The notes: generated by a model not told the origin, from the letters alone. A DNA stretch of 8,654 bases from Brevundimonas sp. (GCF_031082345.1 NZ_JAVHLH010000036.1:1-8654), one strand, 5' to 3'. Shown: positions 1-7,563, counted from the stretch's first letter. Numbers and translations are program-made.

Positions 1-668
1 CTGATCTGCGTCGCCAGGCGGCAGGCCTCGCCGCCGTGCGGGCGGCCGTCGCGGGCGGCGACGCGGACATCGGTGCGACCCGGGCGGATGCGGATGACGG
101 CGTCATGGACGGTGCCGAACCAGAAACCGCGATGGGTTCCCGCCACGCGGGCGACGGTGACGCCGCCCTGCAGGCTGAATCCGGATTCCTGCAAGGCCCA
201 GACGGCCGACGCGGGCGCCACCTGGGTCATGGCGGGAACCGCGCCGGGGCAGGCGTCCACGCCCCCGGTCTCACCCGACCCCGCGGCGCCGCGTCGGGCG
301 TCGAGCGCGCCGAAGCCGGGAATCTCGGCGACGTCGGTGCTGATGTCGTCCGGCGGACCGGACATGATGCGCGAGACCTGCCAGGCGTAGGCCCCGATGG
401 TCGCGGCGGACACGGCGATCACCACCGCCGCCAGCCACGGCGACGCGCGGAGGCGCAAGGCGTAGATCAGCATCATCAGGGCGGCGACGGCGCCGAAGGC
501 CGCCAGCCCGGCCCCGACCCGCATCGCCAGCAGATCGTAGCCGATCTCGTGGCTCCACAGCCCCGTCCGGGTCCCGAGCGCGGCGATCAGCACGAAGACC
601 GGCGCCAGAATGACGATCGCCGCGAGCCGCGAGCCGCCTCCCCTCGATCCGCGCTTCAGTCTCGCCAT
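1..668 (-). CDS. DUF1499 family membrane protein, C-terminus cut off by window edge
   Basis: The reading frame is open from an ATG at 668 down to base 1, giving 222 codons with no stop, so only a short C-terminal part should be missing. The N-terminus holds about three hydrophobic helices (residues 15-33, 53-72 and 78-98). A domain resembling DUF1499 follows: PPDDISTD at 105-112, [15 protein letters not shown] at 182-196, and [11 protein letters not shown] near 200-210 before an alanine/arginine-rich end. DUF1499 has no settled biochemical function, and none is claimed here. The start has a strong GGAGG 8 bases upstream, lying across the end of the acyl-CoA ligase gene, whose stop is only 4 bases away. 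The two genes are therefore probably co-transcribed and may be translationally coupled. Family assignment rests on recalled motif resemblance; gene reality is supported by frame, codon bias and the ribosome site. Confidence 0.85.
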   Translation of the reverse strand, partial: MARLKRGSRGGGSRLAAIVILAPVFVLIAALGTRTGLWSHEIGYDLLAMRVGAGLAAFGAVAALMMLIYALRLRASPWLAAVVIAVSAATIGAYAWQVSRIMSGPPDDISTDVAEIPGFGALDARRGAAGSGETGGVDACPGAVPAMTQVAPASAVWALQESGFSLQGGVTVARVAGTHRGFWFGTVHDAVIRIRPGRTDVRVAARDGRPHGGEACRLATQI

Positions 669-672
669 CGTC

Positions 673-2304
<1,632 letters not shown>

Positions 2305-2350
2305 CGGTGTCCCTCGCTTGCGCCTGCTTCCCGAGGCGCTTGCTGAAAGG

Positions 2351-2393
2351 AGTATCGGGGCCGTCGGCGTTAGGCAACGTGACGCTAGGTCAC
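2351..2393 (-). promoter_or_regulatory. Possible promoter and operator of the acyl-CoA ligase
   Basis: The 142-base gap between the divergent ligase and membrane-protein genes contains a perfect GTGAC-N5-GTCAC inverted repeat (2379-2393). Read on the minus strand, it sits just upstream of a weak promoter-like pair: TTGCCT (2377-2372) and GATACT (2356-2351). The spacer is only 15 bases and each box matches the sigma-70 consensus at four of six positions, so this is a weak candidate. The dyad is of a size that a dimeric TetR- or GntR-type repressor could bind, and such repressors commonly control acyl-CoA ligases. No specific regulator is implied by the sequence. Confidence 0.25.
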
Positions 2394-2446
2394 CCTCGGC
2401 CGGTGCGGGAACGGTTTGGCAAGGAGCCGGCAGCCAGGGTCGGAGC

Positions 2447-2839
2447 ATGATCCCTGCCCCGAACCATCATCGTCCGCCGTTGAGCCTCGCCTGGGTCATC
2501 CCATGGCCCGGTCTGCTGGTCGGCGGCGTCTTTGTCGCCATCGGCCTGGCGTCCGATCCCGAGGTCGGTTTCATTCTCGCCTGGCTGCTCATCTTCTGCG
2601 CCGCCCCCCTGATGATGCTGGCCGGCATTCTGGGAGCCGGGTCCATGTCCACGGCCATCGGGGTCGGGATTCTGTTCTTCCTCTGTATCGCCCCGGCGGC
2701 CGCCGCCCTGATCACGGCTTGGCGCACCCGGGACCGAAGAGCGTGGGCGGTCGCTCTCAATGCGACCACCTTGACCGGCGGGCTGCTGCTCGGCTTTTAC
2801 GCCTGCCTCGTACGGTTCAGCGACGCCTGGCCATACTAG
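2447..2839 (+). CDS. Small hypothetical membrane protein, about four TM helices
   Basis: This 130-residue protein belongs to no family I recognise. After a short N-terminus with His-His at 7-8 it is mostly hydrophobic, with likely membrane helices at about 15-35, 41-63, 69-92 and 99-122. A basic loop, RTRDRR (93-98), lies between helices three and four; by the positive-inside rule that loop would be cytoplasmic. The ATG at 2447 is preferred over in-frame starts further upstream because GGGTCGGAG lies just before it, and upstream codons would run antisense through the ligase promoter and gene. Third-position G/C bias is strong, which supports a real gene. It is divergent from the ligase and ends 31 bases before the uridine kinase gene, so the two may share a transcript. 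Function unknown. Confidence 0.75.
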   Translation: MIPAPNHHRPPLSLAWVIPWPGLLVGGVFVAIGLASDPEVGFILAWLLIFCAAPLMMLAGILGAGSMSTAIGVGILFFLCIAPAAAALITAWRTRDRRAWAVALNATTLTGGLLLGFYACLVRFSDAWPY

Positions 2840-2862
2840 CGTCGCCCACCAGAGCGACCTAG
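2836..2862 (+). other. Stem-loop between membrane-protein stop and uridine kinase RBS
   Basis: The 31-base spacer can fold into a 9-pair stem: CTAG + GTCGC (2836-2839, 2841-2845) pairs with GCGAC + CTAG (2854-2858, 2859-2862). C2840 is bulged and the loop is the 8 bases CCACCAGA. The left arm includes the membrane-protein stop codon and the right arm ends within AGAAGG (2861-2866), the kinase ribosome site. No T-run follows, so it is a poor intrinsic terminator. It could instead modulate translation of the kinase or stabilise an mRNA end. The pairing is seen directly; any role is inferred. Confidence 0.4.
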
Positions 2863-2870
2863 AAGGCCCC

Positions 2871-3524
2871 ATGCCCATTCTCGTCGCCATCACCGGAGGG
2901 TCCGGCTCCGGCAAGAGCACCCTGGCGGAAACCCTGGTCGCCGCCCTGCCCGAGGGGGCGGCCGTGCTGGTGCGCGAGGATTCCTATTACCGCGACGCCG
3001 CCAGCCTGCCGGGCTTCGACGCCGCCACCTTCGACTTCGACGACGTGGCCGCCCGCGATCACGAGCTGATGATCGCCGACCTCGCCGCCCTGAAGGCCGG
3101 GCGCGACGTCACCGCCCCGGTCTATTCCTTCATCCACCACGGCCGCGAACCAGGGGGCGAACCGGTGCGGGCGGCCGAGGTGGTGATCGTCGAGGGCACC
3201 CACCTGCTGTGCACGCCGGGGCTGGTCGAGCTGTTCGACATCCGGGTGTTCGTCGACACGCCCGCCGACATCCGCTTCATCCGCCGCCTGCTGCGCGACC
3301 AGGCCGAGCGGGGCCGCACCGCCGACTCCGTGATCCAGCAGTACCTCGCCACCGTCCGTCCCGGGCATGAGCGGCTGACCGAGCCCTCGCGCCTCAACGC
3401 CGACTTCATCGTCGCGGACGCCACGGCCGCCGTCCGGCTTGAAGACCCGCAGGCCGTCGTTCGCCTGGCCGCGCCTGTGCTGGCTCATCCGTTGCTCGCG
3501 GGCCTCTTTTCGAGCGGATCATAG
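2871..3524 (+). CDS. udk: Uridine kinase (phosphoribulokinase/uridine kinase family)
   Basis: The 217-residue protein should phosphorylate uridine (and probably cytidine) to the monophosphate in cytoplasmic pyrimidine salvage. Motifs follow the Udk order: Walker A GGSGSGKST (9-17), DSYY (37-40) where the aspartate contacts ribose in characterised enzymes, PVYSFIHHGR (83-92), the Walker B-like strand VVIVEGTHLL (104-113), FVDTPADIRFIRR (127-139), the lid RDQAERGRTADSV (142-154), QQYLATVRPGHE (156-167) and EPSRLNADFIV (171-181). Length is close to E. coli Udk (213). AGAAGG lies 4 bases before the ATG. The usual NYDHPDA-like segment is diverged (TFDFDDVAARD, 53-63). Substrate specificity is therefore inferred from family. 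It may be co-transcribed with the small membrane protein. Confidence 0.88.
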   Translation: MPILVAITGGSGSGKSTLAETLVAALPEGAAVLVREDSYYRDAASLPGFDAATFDFDDVAARDHELMIADLAALKAGRDVTAPVYSFIHHGREPGGEPVRAAEVVIVEGTHLLCTPGLVELFDIRVFVDTPADIRFIRRLLRDQAERGRTADSVIQQYLATVRPGHERLTEPSRLNADFIVADATAAVRLEDPQAVVRLAAPVLAHPLLAGLFSSGS

Positions 3525-3597
3525 AACATCGGTCGGCGGCCTCTTGACCGGGCCGGGTCCGCGGGGGTCTGTTAAGGCTCCAGGCAGGCGACAACAG

Positions 3598-4224
3598 ATG
3601 CACGGTTCCGCCGCCCCCCGGGGCGCCCTTCACGATCCCAAACGCCAGCTCATCGTGCGTCATGCCCGCGAGCATTTCGTCCGCGAGGGCTACGCCGCCA
3701 CCCGGATCGAGCCGATCGCCCGCGAGGCGGGGGTGTCGACCGCCACCCTCTACACCCTGTTCCGCAGCAAGGCGGCGCTGTTCACGGCGGTCATCGACGA
3801 CGCGGCCGAGGAGTTCACGCGCCAGATGGCGAGGGTCCGCGCCGTCGAGGGCGACGCCCGCTCGACCCTGACCAGCTTCGCCGATGCCTACGCCGCCTTC
3901 ATGGGCGACCCGTTCGTGCGCTCCGTTTTCCGGCTGGTCGTGGCCGAACGGCCGCGCTTCCAGGCCGTGGCCCGGCGCTTCTTCGAAAAGGGCCGAACGG
4001 AGTTCGGCGCGACCCTGATCGGCGTGATCGTCCGACTCTCGAAAGCGGGTGCCCTGCGGCCGATCGAACATCCGTCCTGGGCCGCCGGCCACCTGATGGG
4101 CATGGTCGAGCATCCGGTCTTCTTCGTGCCCCTGGTCACCGGCGACGAGGTGCGGGTCCGCCGCACCAACGCCGAGGTGGTCGCCGAGGCGGTCGAGACC
4201 TTCCTGGCCCGCTACGGCGCCTGA
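3598..4224 (+). CDS. TetR/AcrR-family transcriptional regulator
   Basis: This 208-residue protein has a typical TetR N-terminal DNA-binding domain. A first helix, KRQLIVRHAREHFVREGYAATRIEPIA (15-41), leads into the helix-turn-helix AREAGVSTATLYTLFRSKAALF (41-62). The remaining helical domain (about 65-208) would bind a ligand and dimerise; its pattern resembles the AefR/TetR_C group, but the ligand cannot be deduced. The ATG at 3598 gives the usual short lead before the first helix; an in-frame ATG at 3439 lies inside the uridine kinase gene. The ribosome site is weak (AGGCAGG, more than 8 bases upstream). A 73-base gap separates it from the kinase and holds TTGACC (3544-3549) without a good -10 element. 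It converges on pdxH with only 7 bases between stops. The target is unknown. Confidence 0.9.
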   Translation: MHGSAAPRGALHDPKRQLIVRHAREHFVREGYAATRIEPIAREAGVSTATLYTLFRSKAALFTAVIDDAAEEFTRQMARVRAVEGDARSTLTSFADAYAAFMGDPFVRSVFRLVVAERPRFQAVARRFFEKGRTEFGATLIGVIVRLSKAGALRPIEHPSWAAGHLMGMVEHPVFFVPLVTGDEVRVRRTNAEVVAEAVETFLARYGA

Positions 4225-4225
4225 C

Positions 4226-4249
4226 GCCCGGTCACGGCCACAGCCGGGT
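4226..4249 (+). terminator. Weak hairpin at the TetR/pdxH convergent junction
   Basis: CCCGG (4227-4231) pairs with CCGGG (4244-4248). A G-U pair on each side (4226-4249 and 4232-4243) extends it, with a loop of about 10 bases. It begins directly after the TetR stop and mostly overlaps the last codons of pdxH. There is no T-run, so it is at best a weak bidirectional terminator. It is listed because the 7-base convergent gap leaves no other room for one. Confidence 0.2.
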
Positions 4250-4906
4250 CTTCGTCCAGCCCGATCCCGCCCGGTCGAACCTCAGCCGGTCATGCAGGCG
4301 GAAAGGCCGGTCGCGCCAGAATTCGACCGACTCAGGAGCCACCCGCCAGCCGGTCCAACGCTCCGGCCGCGGCACGTCGCCGTCGGCGAACCGGGCCGTC
4401 TCGCGGGCCACGGCGCGCTCGAGGGCCTCCCGGCTGTCCAGCGGCCGCGACTGGTCCGAGGCCCAGGCGCCGATGCGACTCTCGCGCGCGCGACTGGCGA
4501 AATAGGCGTCAGCCTCGGCTTCGCCGACCGGTTCGACGGGCCCGCGCACCCGCACCTGCCGTCGCAACGACTTCCAGTGAAACAGCAGGGCCGCCGAGGG
4601 ATGGGCCGCCAGCGCGTCGCCCTTGGCGCTCTCGCGATTGGAGTAGAAGGTGAAGCCCTGCGCGTCGACGTCCTTGAGCAGCACGATCCGGGCGTCCGGC
4701 AGGCCCGCCGCGTCGACCGTCGCAAGGGTCATGGCGTTGGCGTCGTTCGGCTCGGTCCCGCGGGCGTCAGCCAGCCAGTCCACGAACAGGCCGATCGGCT
4801 CGGGCCGGTCGAAGATGGTCTCGTCGCCGTTGGCGGCCAGGGCGGCGGCGTAGTGCTCCGCGTATTCCTCGCGGGTCGGACTGGGGGGGATCACGGGCGC
4901 GGTCAT
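4232..4906 (-). CDS. pdxH: Pyridoxamine 5'-phosphate oxidase
   Basis: The 224-residue FMN enzyme oxidises pyridoxine or pyridoxamine 5'-phosphate to pyridoxal 5'-phosphate, the last step of B6 synthesis and salvage, as a cytoplasmic dimer. Conserved blocks are [19 protein letters not shown] (72-90), the flavin-phosphate-binding RESAKG (91-96), RRQVRVRG (115-122), [14 protein letters not shown] (143-156), the substrate-side [18 protein letters not shown] (180-197) and RPFRLHDR (200-207), whose Arg203 and His205 match the active-site Arg/His pair of E. coli PdxH, and a C-terminal RLWP. Length agrees with the family (about 215-230). The start at 4906 is the only ATG before the conserved region and has GAGGG 4 bases upstream. 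It stands alone, convergent to TetR and divergent from the tautomerase. The promoter lies unusually close to the start. Confidence 0.95.
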   Translation of the reverse strand: MTAPVIPPSPTREEYAEHYAAALAANGDETIFDRPEPIGLFVDWLADARGTEPNDANAMTLATVDAAGLPDARIVLLKDVDAQGFTFYSNRESAKGDALAAHPSAALLFHWKSLRRQVRVRGPVEPVGEAEADAYFASRARESRIGAWASDQSRPLDSREALERAVARETARFADGDVPRPERWTGWRVAPESVEFWRDRPFRLHDRLRFDRAGSGWTKTRLWP

Positions 4907-4914
4907 GCGCCCTC

Positions 4915-4943
4915 TATAGCCGAAGTTCAGGACGTCGGGACAA
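4915..4943 (-). promoter_or_regulatory. pdxH promoter, sigma-70/sigma-73 type
   Basis: On the minus strand TTGTCC (4943-4938) is followed after exactly 17 bases by GCTATA (4920-4915). This matches the housekeeping promoter pattern described for Caulobacter (TTGaC and GCTANA). Transcription would begin near 4909-4906, at or just before the pdxH ATG, so the mRNA would be leaderless or nearly so. It is the best promoter-like element I see in the window. Confidence 0.55.
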
Positions 4944-4977
4944 CAGGCGCGGACGCACGGTCATTCAGGAGCGGTGG

Positions 4978-4990
4978 TCTCGCTGCGAGA
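4978..4990 (+). promoter_or_regulatory. Short dyad upstream of the tautomerase gene
   Basis: TCTCG-CTG-CGAGA is a perfect 5-base inverted repeat with a 3-base centre in the 134-base gap between pdxH and the tautomerase. It could be an operator or a small hairpin in the tautomerase leader. I see no convincing promoter for that gene, so the placement gives no further hint. Confidence 0.2.
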
Positions 4991-5040
4991 TTGGGGCTCT
5001 TCCGGCCTGACCGGACAACCGGCTGACAAGGAGAAGTCTC

Positions 5041-5268
5041 ATGCCGCTCATTCAGGTGAACACGATCAAGGGCGTCTTCACGCCCGAGATGAAGAAGCAG
5101 GTGATCGAAAAGCTCACCGACGCCATGGTGTCGATCGAGGGCGAGAACCTCCGGGGGGTGACCTGGGTCACCGTCAACGAGATCGACAGCGGCGACTGGG
5201 GCATCGGCGGCCAGACCCTGACTGCGGACTACGTCCGCTCTCTCGCCGCGGGCGAAGCCGCCGCCTAG
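5041..5268 (+). CDS. 4-oxalocrotonate tautomerase-like small tautomerase
   Basis: This 75-residue protein is of the tautomerase superfamily, whose members use the N-terminal proline exposed after Met removal as general base; here Pro follows Met (MPLIQV). The C-terminal SGDWGIGGQTLTADYV (50-65) corresponds to the GHFGIGG segment of 4-oxalocrotonate tautomerase, with Trp53 in place of Phe50. Aligned by eye, the two catalytic arginines of the Pseudomonas enzyme (Arg11 and Arg39) are replaced by Val12 and Trp42. It is therefore unlikely to act on the same dicarboxylate substrate. It is somewhat longer than the 62-residue prototype and would be a hexamer or similar oligomer. AAGGAGA lies 9-15 bases before the ATG. 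Its stop overlaps that of the convergent AraC gene. The substrate is unknown. Confidence 0.88.
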   Translation: MPLIQVNTIKGVFTPEMKKQVIEKLTDAMVSIEGENLRGVTWVTVNEIDSGDWGIGGQTLTADYVRSLAAGEAAA

Positions 5269-6278
5269 GACGGCCCGGCCACCGCCCCGGCCGGCCGGCG
5301 CGTCGCAGACCGCCGACCGGCCGGGGAGACGCCGGTGCACCGCTTGAACGCCCGGCTGAACGCCGCCTCCGACTCATAGCCGACGGTCTCGGCGATCTGG
5401 GCGATCTTGGTCGCGCCGCCCAGCAGAAGCCCCTCGGCGATCTGCATGCGCCAGTTCTGCAGATAGGTCATGGGCGGCGTGCCGAGGCTGGCGGTGAACC
5501 GCTCGGCCAGCACCGAGCGGGAGACCCCGACCTCGCGGGCCAGGGTGTTCAGCGACCAGGAGCGGGCCGGGTCGCCGTGGATGAGGCGCAAGGCGCGTCC
5601 GACGTGCGGATCGGCCAGGGCCGGCAGCCAGCCGCTCGCGGTCGTCGGCAGGCTCTCGGCGTAGAGGCGCACGACTTCGATGAACACCAGCTCGCTGAGG
5701 CGAGCCAGCACGCCCTCCCCGCCGGGACGGCGCGCCTTGCTTTCGGTCAGGATGGCGTTGATGAGTCCGCGCAGCCAGCCGCTCTCGTCCGACAGACAGC
5801 CCCGGATACGCAGCGTCCGCGGCAGGGCCTCGATCAGGGGATTGAACGGCGCCCGGTCGCAGCCGAGGAAGCCGCAGATCAGCTTGGCGCCGTCGGCCCC
5901 GCCCTCGCCCGGCGTCAGGACATAGGGCGGCCGGGCGGCCCGATCCTCGGGATGGAAGATGCCGAAGGCCGGCTCGGTGCGCATGTCCGGCGCGCTGGAC
6001 ATCACGTGCTGGTCGCCGTGCGGGAACATGACGATGCTGCCGGGGCCGACCCGCTCCAGATCCACCACCTGGCCGTCCTCGACCCGACCGATCCAGCACG
6101 AGCCCTCGACGATGATGTGATACTCGATGACGTGCTGGGCCCCGGGCAGGACCAGGTGCGCCAGCTCGGCCGACGGCGGGGCCTCGGCCACCCAGGGAGA
6201 GGTCGCGTCGACCTCGAAGAACACCGCGCCGGTCAGGCGGACGGTGCTCAGGACATCCGACAGGACCTCGGTGCTCAT
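5265..6278 (-). CDS. AraC-family transcriptional regulator with N-terminal cupin domain
   Basis: This 337-residue regulator has an N-terminal cupin-like sensor (about 8-185) of the type seen in Cupin_6 AraC proteins: RVGPGSIVMFPHGDQHVMSS (76-95), then LICGFLGCDRAPFNPLIEALP (133-153). The C-terminal AraC DNA-binding domain (about 225-320) holds two helix-turn-helix units: LNTLAREVGVSRSVLAERF (243-261), then IAQIAETVGYESEAAFSRAF (292-311) ending in KRCTGVSPAGRR. An Ala/Arg/Pro-rich tail of about 15 residues follows. The start is taken at the ATG ending at 6278; a GTG one codon earlier (6281) is equally well placed behind the same GGGGG-rich ribosome site. It is divergent from the methyltransferase, the classic layout for a regulator controlling its neighbour. 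The effector is unknown. Confidence 0.93.
   Translation of the reverse strand: MSTEVLSDVLSTVRLTGAVFFEVDATSPWVAEAPPSAELAHLVLPGAQHVIEYHIIVEGSCWIGRVEDGQVVDLERVGPGSIVMFPHGDQHVMSSAPDMRTEPAFGIFHPEDRAARPPYVLTPGEGGADGAKLICGFLGCDRAPFNPLIEALPRTLRIRGCLSDESGWLRGLINAILTESKARRPGGEGVLARLSELVFIEVVRLYAESLPTTASGWLPALADPHVGRALRLIHGDPARSWSLNTLAREVGVSRSVLAERFTASLGTPPMTYLQNWRMQIAEGLLLGGATKIAQIAETVGYESEAAFSRAFKRCTGVSPAGRRSATRRPAGAVAGPS
5285..5326 (+). terminator. Inverted repeat downstream of the tautomerase, inside the AraC 3' end
   Basis: CCCCGGCCGG (5285-5294) and CCGGCCGGGG (5317-5326) are perfect 10-base arms separated by 22 bases. The repeat starts 17 bases after the tautomerase stop and lies within the last 20 or so codons of the AraC gene on the other strand. 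An RNA from either strand could form this GC-rich stem. No T-run follows, so it is not a textbook intrinsic terminator, but it may terminate or protect the tautomerase transcript where the two genes leave no spacer. Confidence 0.35.
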
Positions 6279-6309
6279 CACCGCCCGCCCCCTTCTGCTT
6301 CTCGAACAA

Positions 6310-6344
6310 CCGGACGATCGGTCGCCGCCGCCGGACGATCAGTC
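6310..6344 (+). promoter_or_regulatory. Tandem 14-base direct repeats, candidate AraC-type operator
   Basis: CCGGACGATCGGTC (6310-6323) and CCGGACGATCAGTC (6331-6344) match at 13 of 14 bases. They are offset by exactly 21 bases, two turns of the helix, which is the spacing of the araI1/araI2 half-sites bound by AraC. They lie in the 149-base gap between the divergent AraC and methyltransferase genes, 32 bases from the regulator start and 83 from the methyltransferase start. The repeat is seen directly; binding by the adjacent regulator is inferred. Confidence 0.5.
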
Positions 6345-6370
6345 ATTCCGCCCTCCCCCGTCCGCTCGTA

Positions 6371-6394
6371 GCTGTGTCTGGCGTCGTACACAGC
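6371..6394 (+). promoter_or_regulatory. GCTGTGT-N10-ACACAGC inverted repeat before the methyltransferase
   Basis: Perfect 7-base arms (6371-6377 and 6388-6394) flank a 10-base centre in the same divergent spacer, 33 bases before the methyltransferase ATG. It could be a second operator, or a hairpin in the leader RNA if transcription starts upstream. No clear -35/-10 pair was found for either gene in this spacer. Confidence 0.3.
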
Positions 6395-6427
6395 GGGGGC
6401 GGGGGCCCAACGCAAGGAACTACTCGA

Positions 6428-7501
6428 ATGGACATGATAGCCGCCGAGGGACTGAACGAACAACGGCTGGCGGAATTCGCCGGCAAGGCCGCCGGCGACC
6501 TGGCCGCCGCCATGGGCGTGCTGCTCGCCTACATGGGCGACCAGACCGGCATCTACCGCGCGCTGCGCGACACCGGCCGGTGCGGCGTCGCCACCCTGGC
6601 CGGGGCGGCCGGCGTGGACGAGCGCTATCTGCTGGAATGGCTGAGCACCCAGGCGGCGGCCGGCTACGTCAACTACCACCCCGAGGACGAGACCTTCTCG
6701 CTGTCGCCCGAACAGGCGATCGTGCTGGCCGGCGAGGGCCACCCGGCCTGCGTGCAGGGCTTCGCCCAGTCGGTCGTCGGCCAGTTCGCCAGGTACGACA
6801 AGGCGGTCGAAACCCTGCGCTCGGGCGCCGGCCGGCCGTGGGGCGAGCATCACAGCTGCCTGTTCTGCGGCACGGACCGGTTCTTCCGCCCCGGCTACAT
6901 GGCCCATCTGGTGTCCGAATGGCTGCCCGCGCTCGACGGCGTGGTCGATCGCCTGAAGGCGGGCGCGACGGTGATGGACATCGGCTGCGGCCACGGCTCG
7001 TCGACTATCCTGATGGCCGAGGCCTGGCCGCAGTCGACCTTCATCGGCCTGGACTTCCACGCCCCGTCGATCGAGGCCGCAAAGGCCTCAGCCGGGGCGG
7101 CCGGGGCCGCGGGCAACACCCGCTTTGTCACGGGCGGCGCCGGCGAGTACGAGGAGACCGGGCTGGACCTGGTCTGCATGTTCGATTCGCTGCACGACAT
7201 GGGCGACCCGGTGCGCATCGCGCGCCACATCCGCCAGAGTCTCAAGCCCGACGGCGTGCTGATGCTGGTCGAGCCGCTGGCCGGCGACGCCCTCGAGGAC
7301 AATCTGAACCTGCTGGGTCAGATGTTCTATTCGGCCTCGACCCTGATCTGCACCCCGGCCGCCCGCTCGCAGGGCGAGGTCGCGCTGGGCGCCCAGGCCG
7401 GCGAAAAGCGGCTGACCGAGGTCCTGCGCGAGGCGGGCTTCACCCGCGTCCGCCGGGCCGCCGAGACCGACACCAACATGGTGCTGGAGGCGCGTCCCTA
7501 G
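6428..7501 (+). CDS. Class I SAM-dependent methyltransferase with N-terminal winged-helix domain
   Basis: This 357-residue protein resembles the Rv2258c-like methyltransferases. A helical/winged-helix N-terminus (about 15-100, including VATLAGAAGVDERYLLEWL at 54-72 and a wing-like GYVNYHPEDETFSLSP at 79-94) precedes a Rossmann methyltransferase domain. SAM motif I is VMDIGCGHGSS (182-192), with the acidic ribose-binding residue Asp209 in FIGLDFH and a later strand DLVCMFDSLHDMGDP (247-261). In this family the winged-helix fold is thought to help dimerisation or substrate binding rather than DNA binding. The ATG at 6428 has AAGGAA 8 bases upstream; an in-frame ATG at 6374 would place codons through the inverted repeat and lacks a good ribosome site. 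It is divergent from the AraC gene and probably under its control. The methyl acceptor is unknown. Confidence 0.9.
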   Translation: MDMIAAEGLNEQRLAEFAGKAAGDLAAAMGVLLAYMGDQTGIYRALRDTGRCGVATLAGAAGVDERYLLEWLSTQAAAGYVNYHPEDETFSLSPEQAIVLAGEGHPACVQGFAQSVVGQFARYDKAVETLRSGAGRPWGEHHSCLFCGTDRFFRPGYMAHLVSEWLPALDGVVDRLKAGATVMDIGCGHGSSTILMAEAWPQSTFIGLDFHAPSIEAAKASAGAAGAAGNTRFVTGGAGEYEETGLDLVCMFDSLHDMGDPVRIARHIRQSLKPDGVLMLVEPLAGDALEDNLNLLGQMFYSASTLICTPAARSQGEVALGAQAGEKRLTEVLREAGFTRVRRAAETDTNMVLEARP

Positions 7502-7516
7502 AGGTCGTCCGACGGG

Positions 7517-7545
7517 AGCCGCGCCGGGAACCCTCCGGCGCGGTT
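7517..7545 (+). terminator. Hairpin terminator after the methyltransferase gene
   Basis: CCGCGCCGG (7519-7527) and CCGGCGCGG (7535-7543) form a perfect 9-pair stem around the loop GAACCCT. A G-U and an A-U pair (7518/7544 and 7517/7545) extend it. It begins 16 bases after the methyltransferase stop. The downstream T-run is short (GGTTAACCC), so termination may be incomplete. It is the strongest hairpin in the window by stem length and loop size. Confidence 0.5.
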
Positions 7546-7563
7546 AACCCGACCTTGACCATG
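7544..7563 (+). promoter_or_regulatory. Possible CtrA box upstream of the DnaJ-like gene
   Basis: TTAA (7544-7547), seven bases, then TTGACCAT (7555-7562) resembles the CtrA recognition pattern TTAA-N7-TTAA with one mismatch. It lies about 20 bases before the DnaJ-like start, directly after the methyltransferase hairpin. TTGACC could alternatively serve as a -35 box, but no good -10 follows at proper spacing. The call depends on the organism being one that has CtrA. Confidence 0.25.

Noticed and set aside
2305..2448. An upstream in-frame ATG at 2448 that would extend the acyl-CoA ligase by 48 residues.
   Set aside because: The extension does not look like an ANL-enzyme N-terminus, lacks a good ribosome site, and would abut the divergent gene's start so that the promoter region disappears.
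5285..5326. CCGG-rich repeats near the AraC 3' end as a mobile-element end or repeat array.
   Set aside because: There is no target duplication, transposase or further copy in the window; a simple inverted repeat explains it.
6279..6281. GTG as the AraC-gene start, one codon before the ATG.
   Set aside because: Both sit behind the same purine-rich stretch; ATG is preferred by default. The difference is one residue and cannot be settled from sequence.
4974..6371. A 465-codon open frame on the plus strand across the tautomerase and AraC genes.
   Set aside because: It overlaps two genes with clear family motifs in other frames, and its Arg/Gly/Gln-rich composition is typical of a high-GC shadow.
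6374..6427. N-terminal extension of the methyltransferase to the ATG at 6374.
   Set aside because: The added 18 residues are Gly/Ser/Thr-rich and read through the inverted repeat, whereas the ATG at 6428 has AAGGAA at good spacing.
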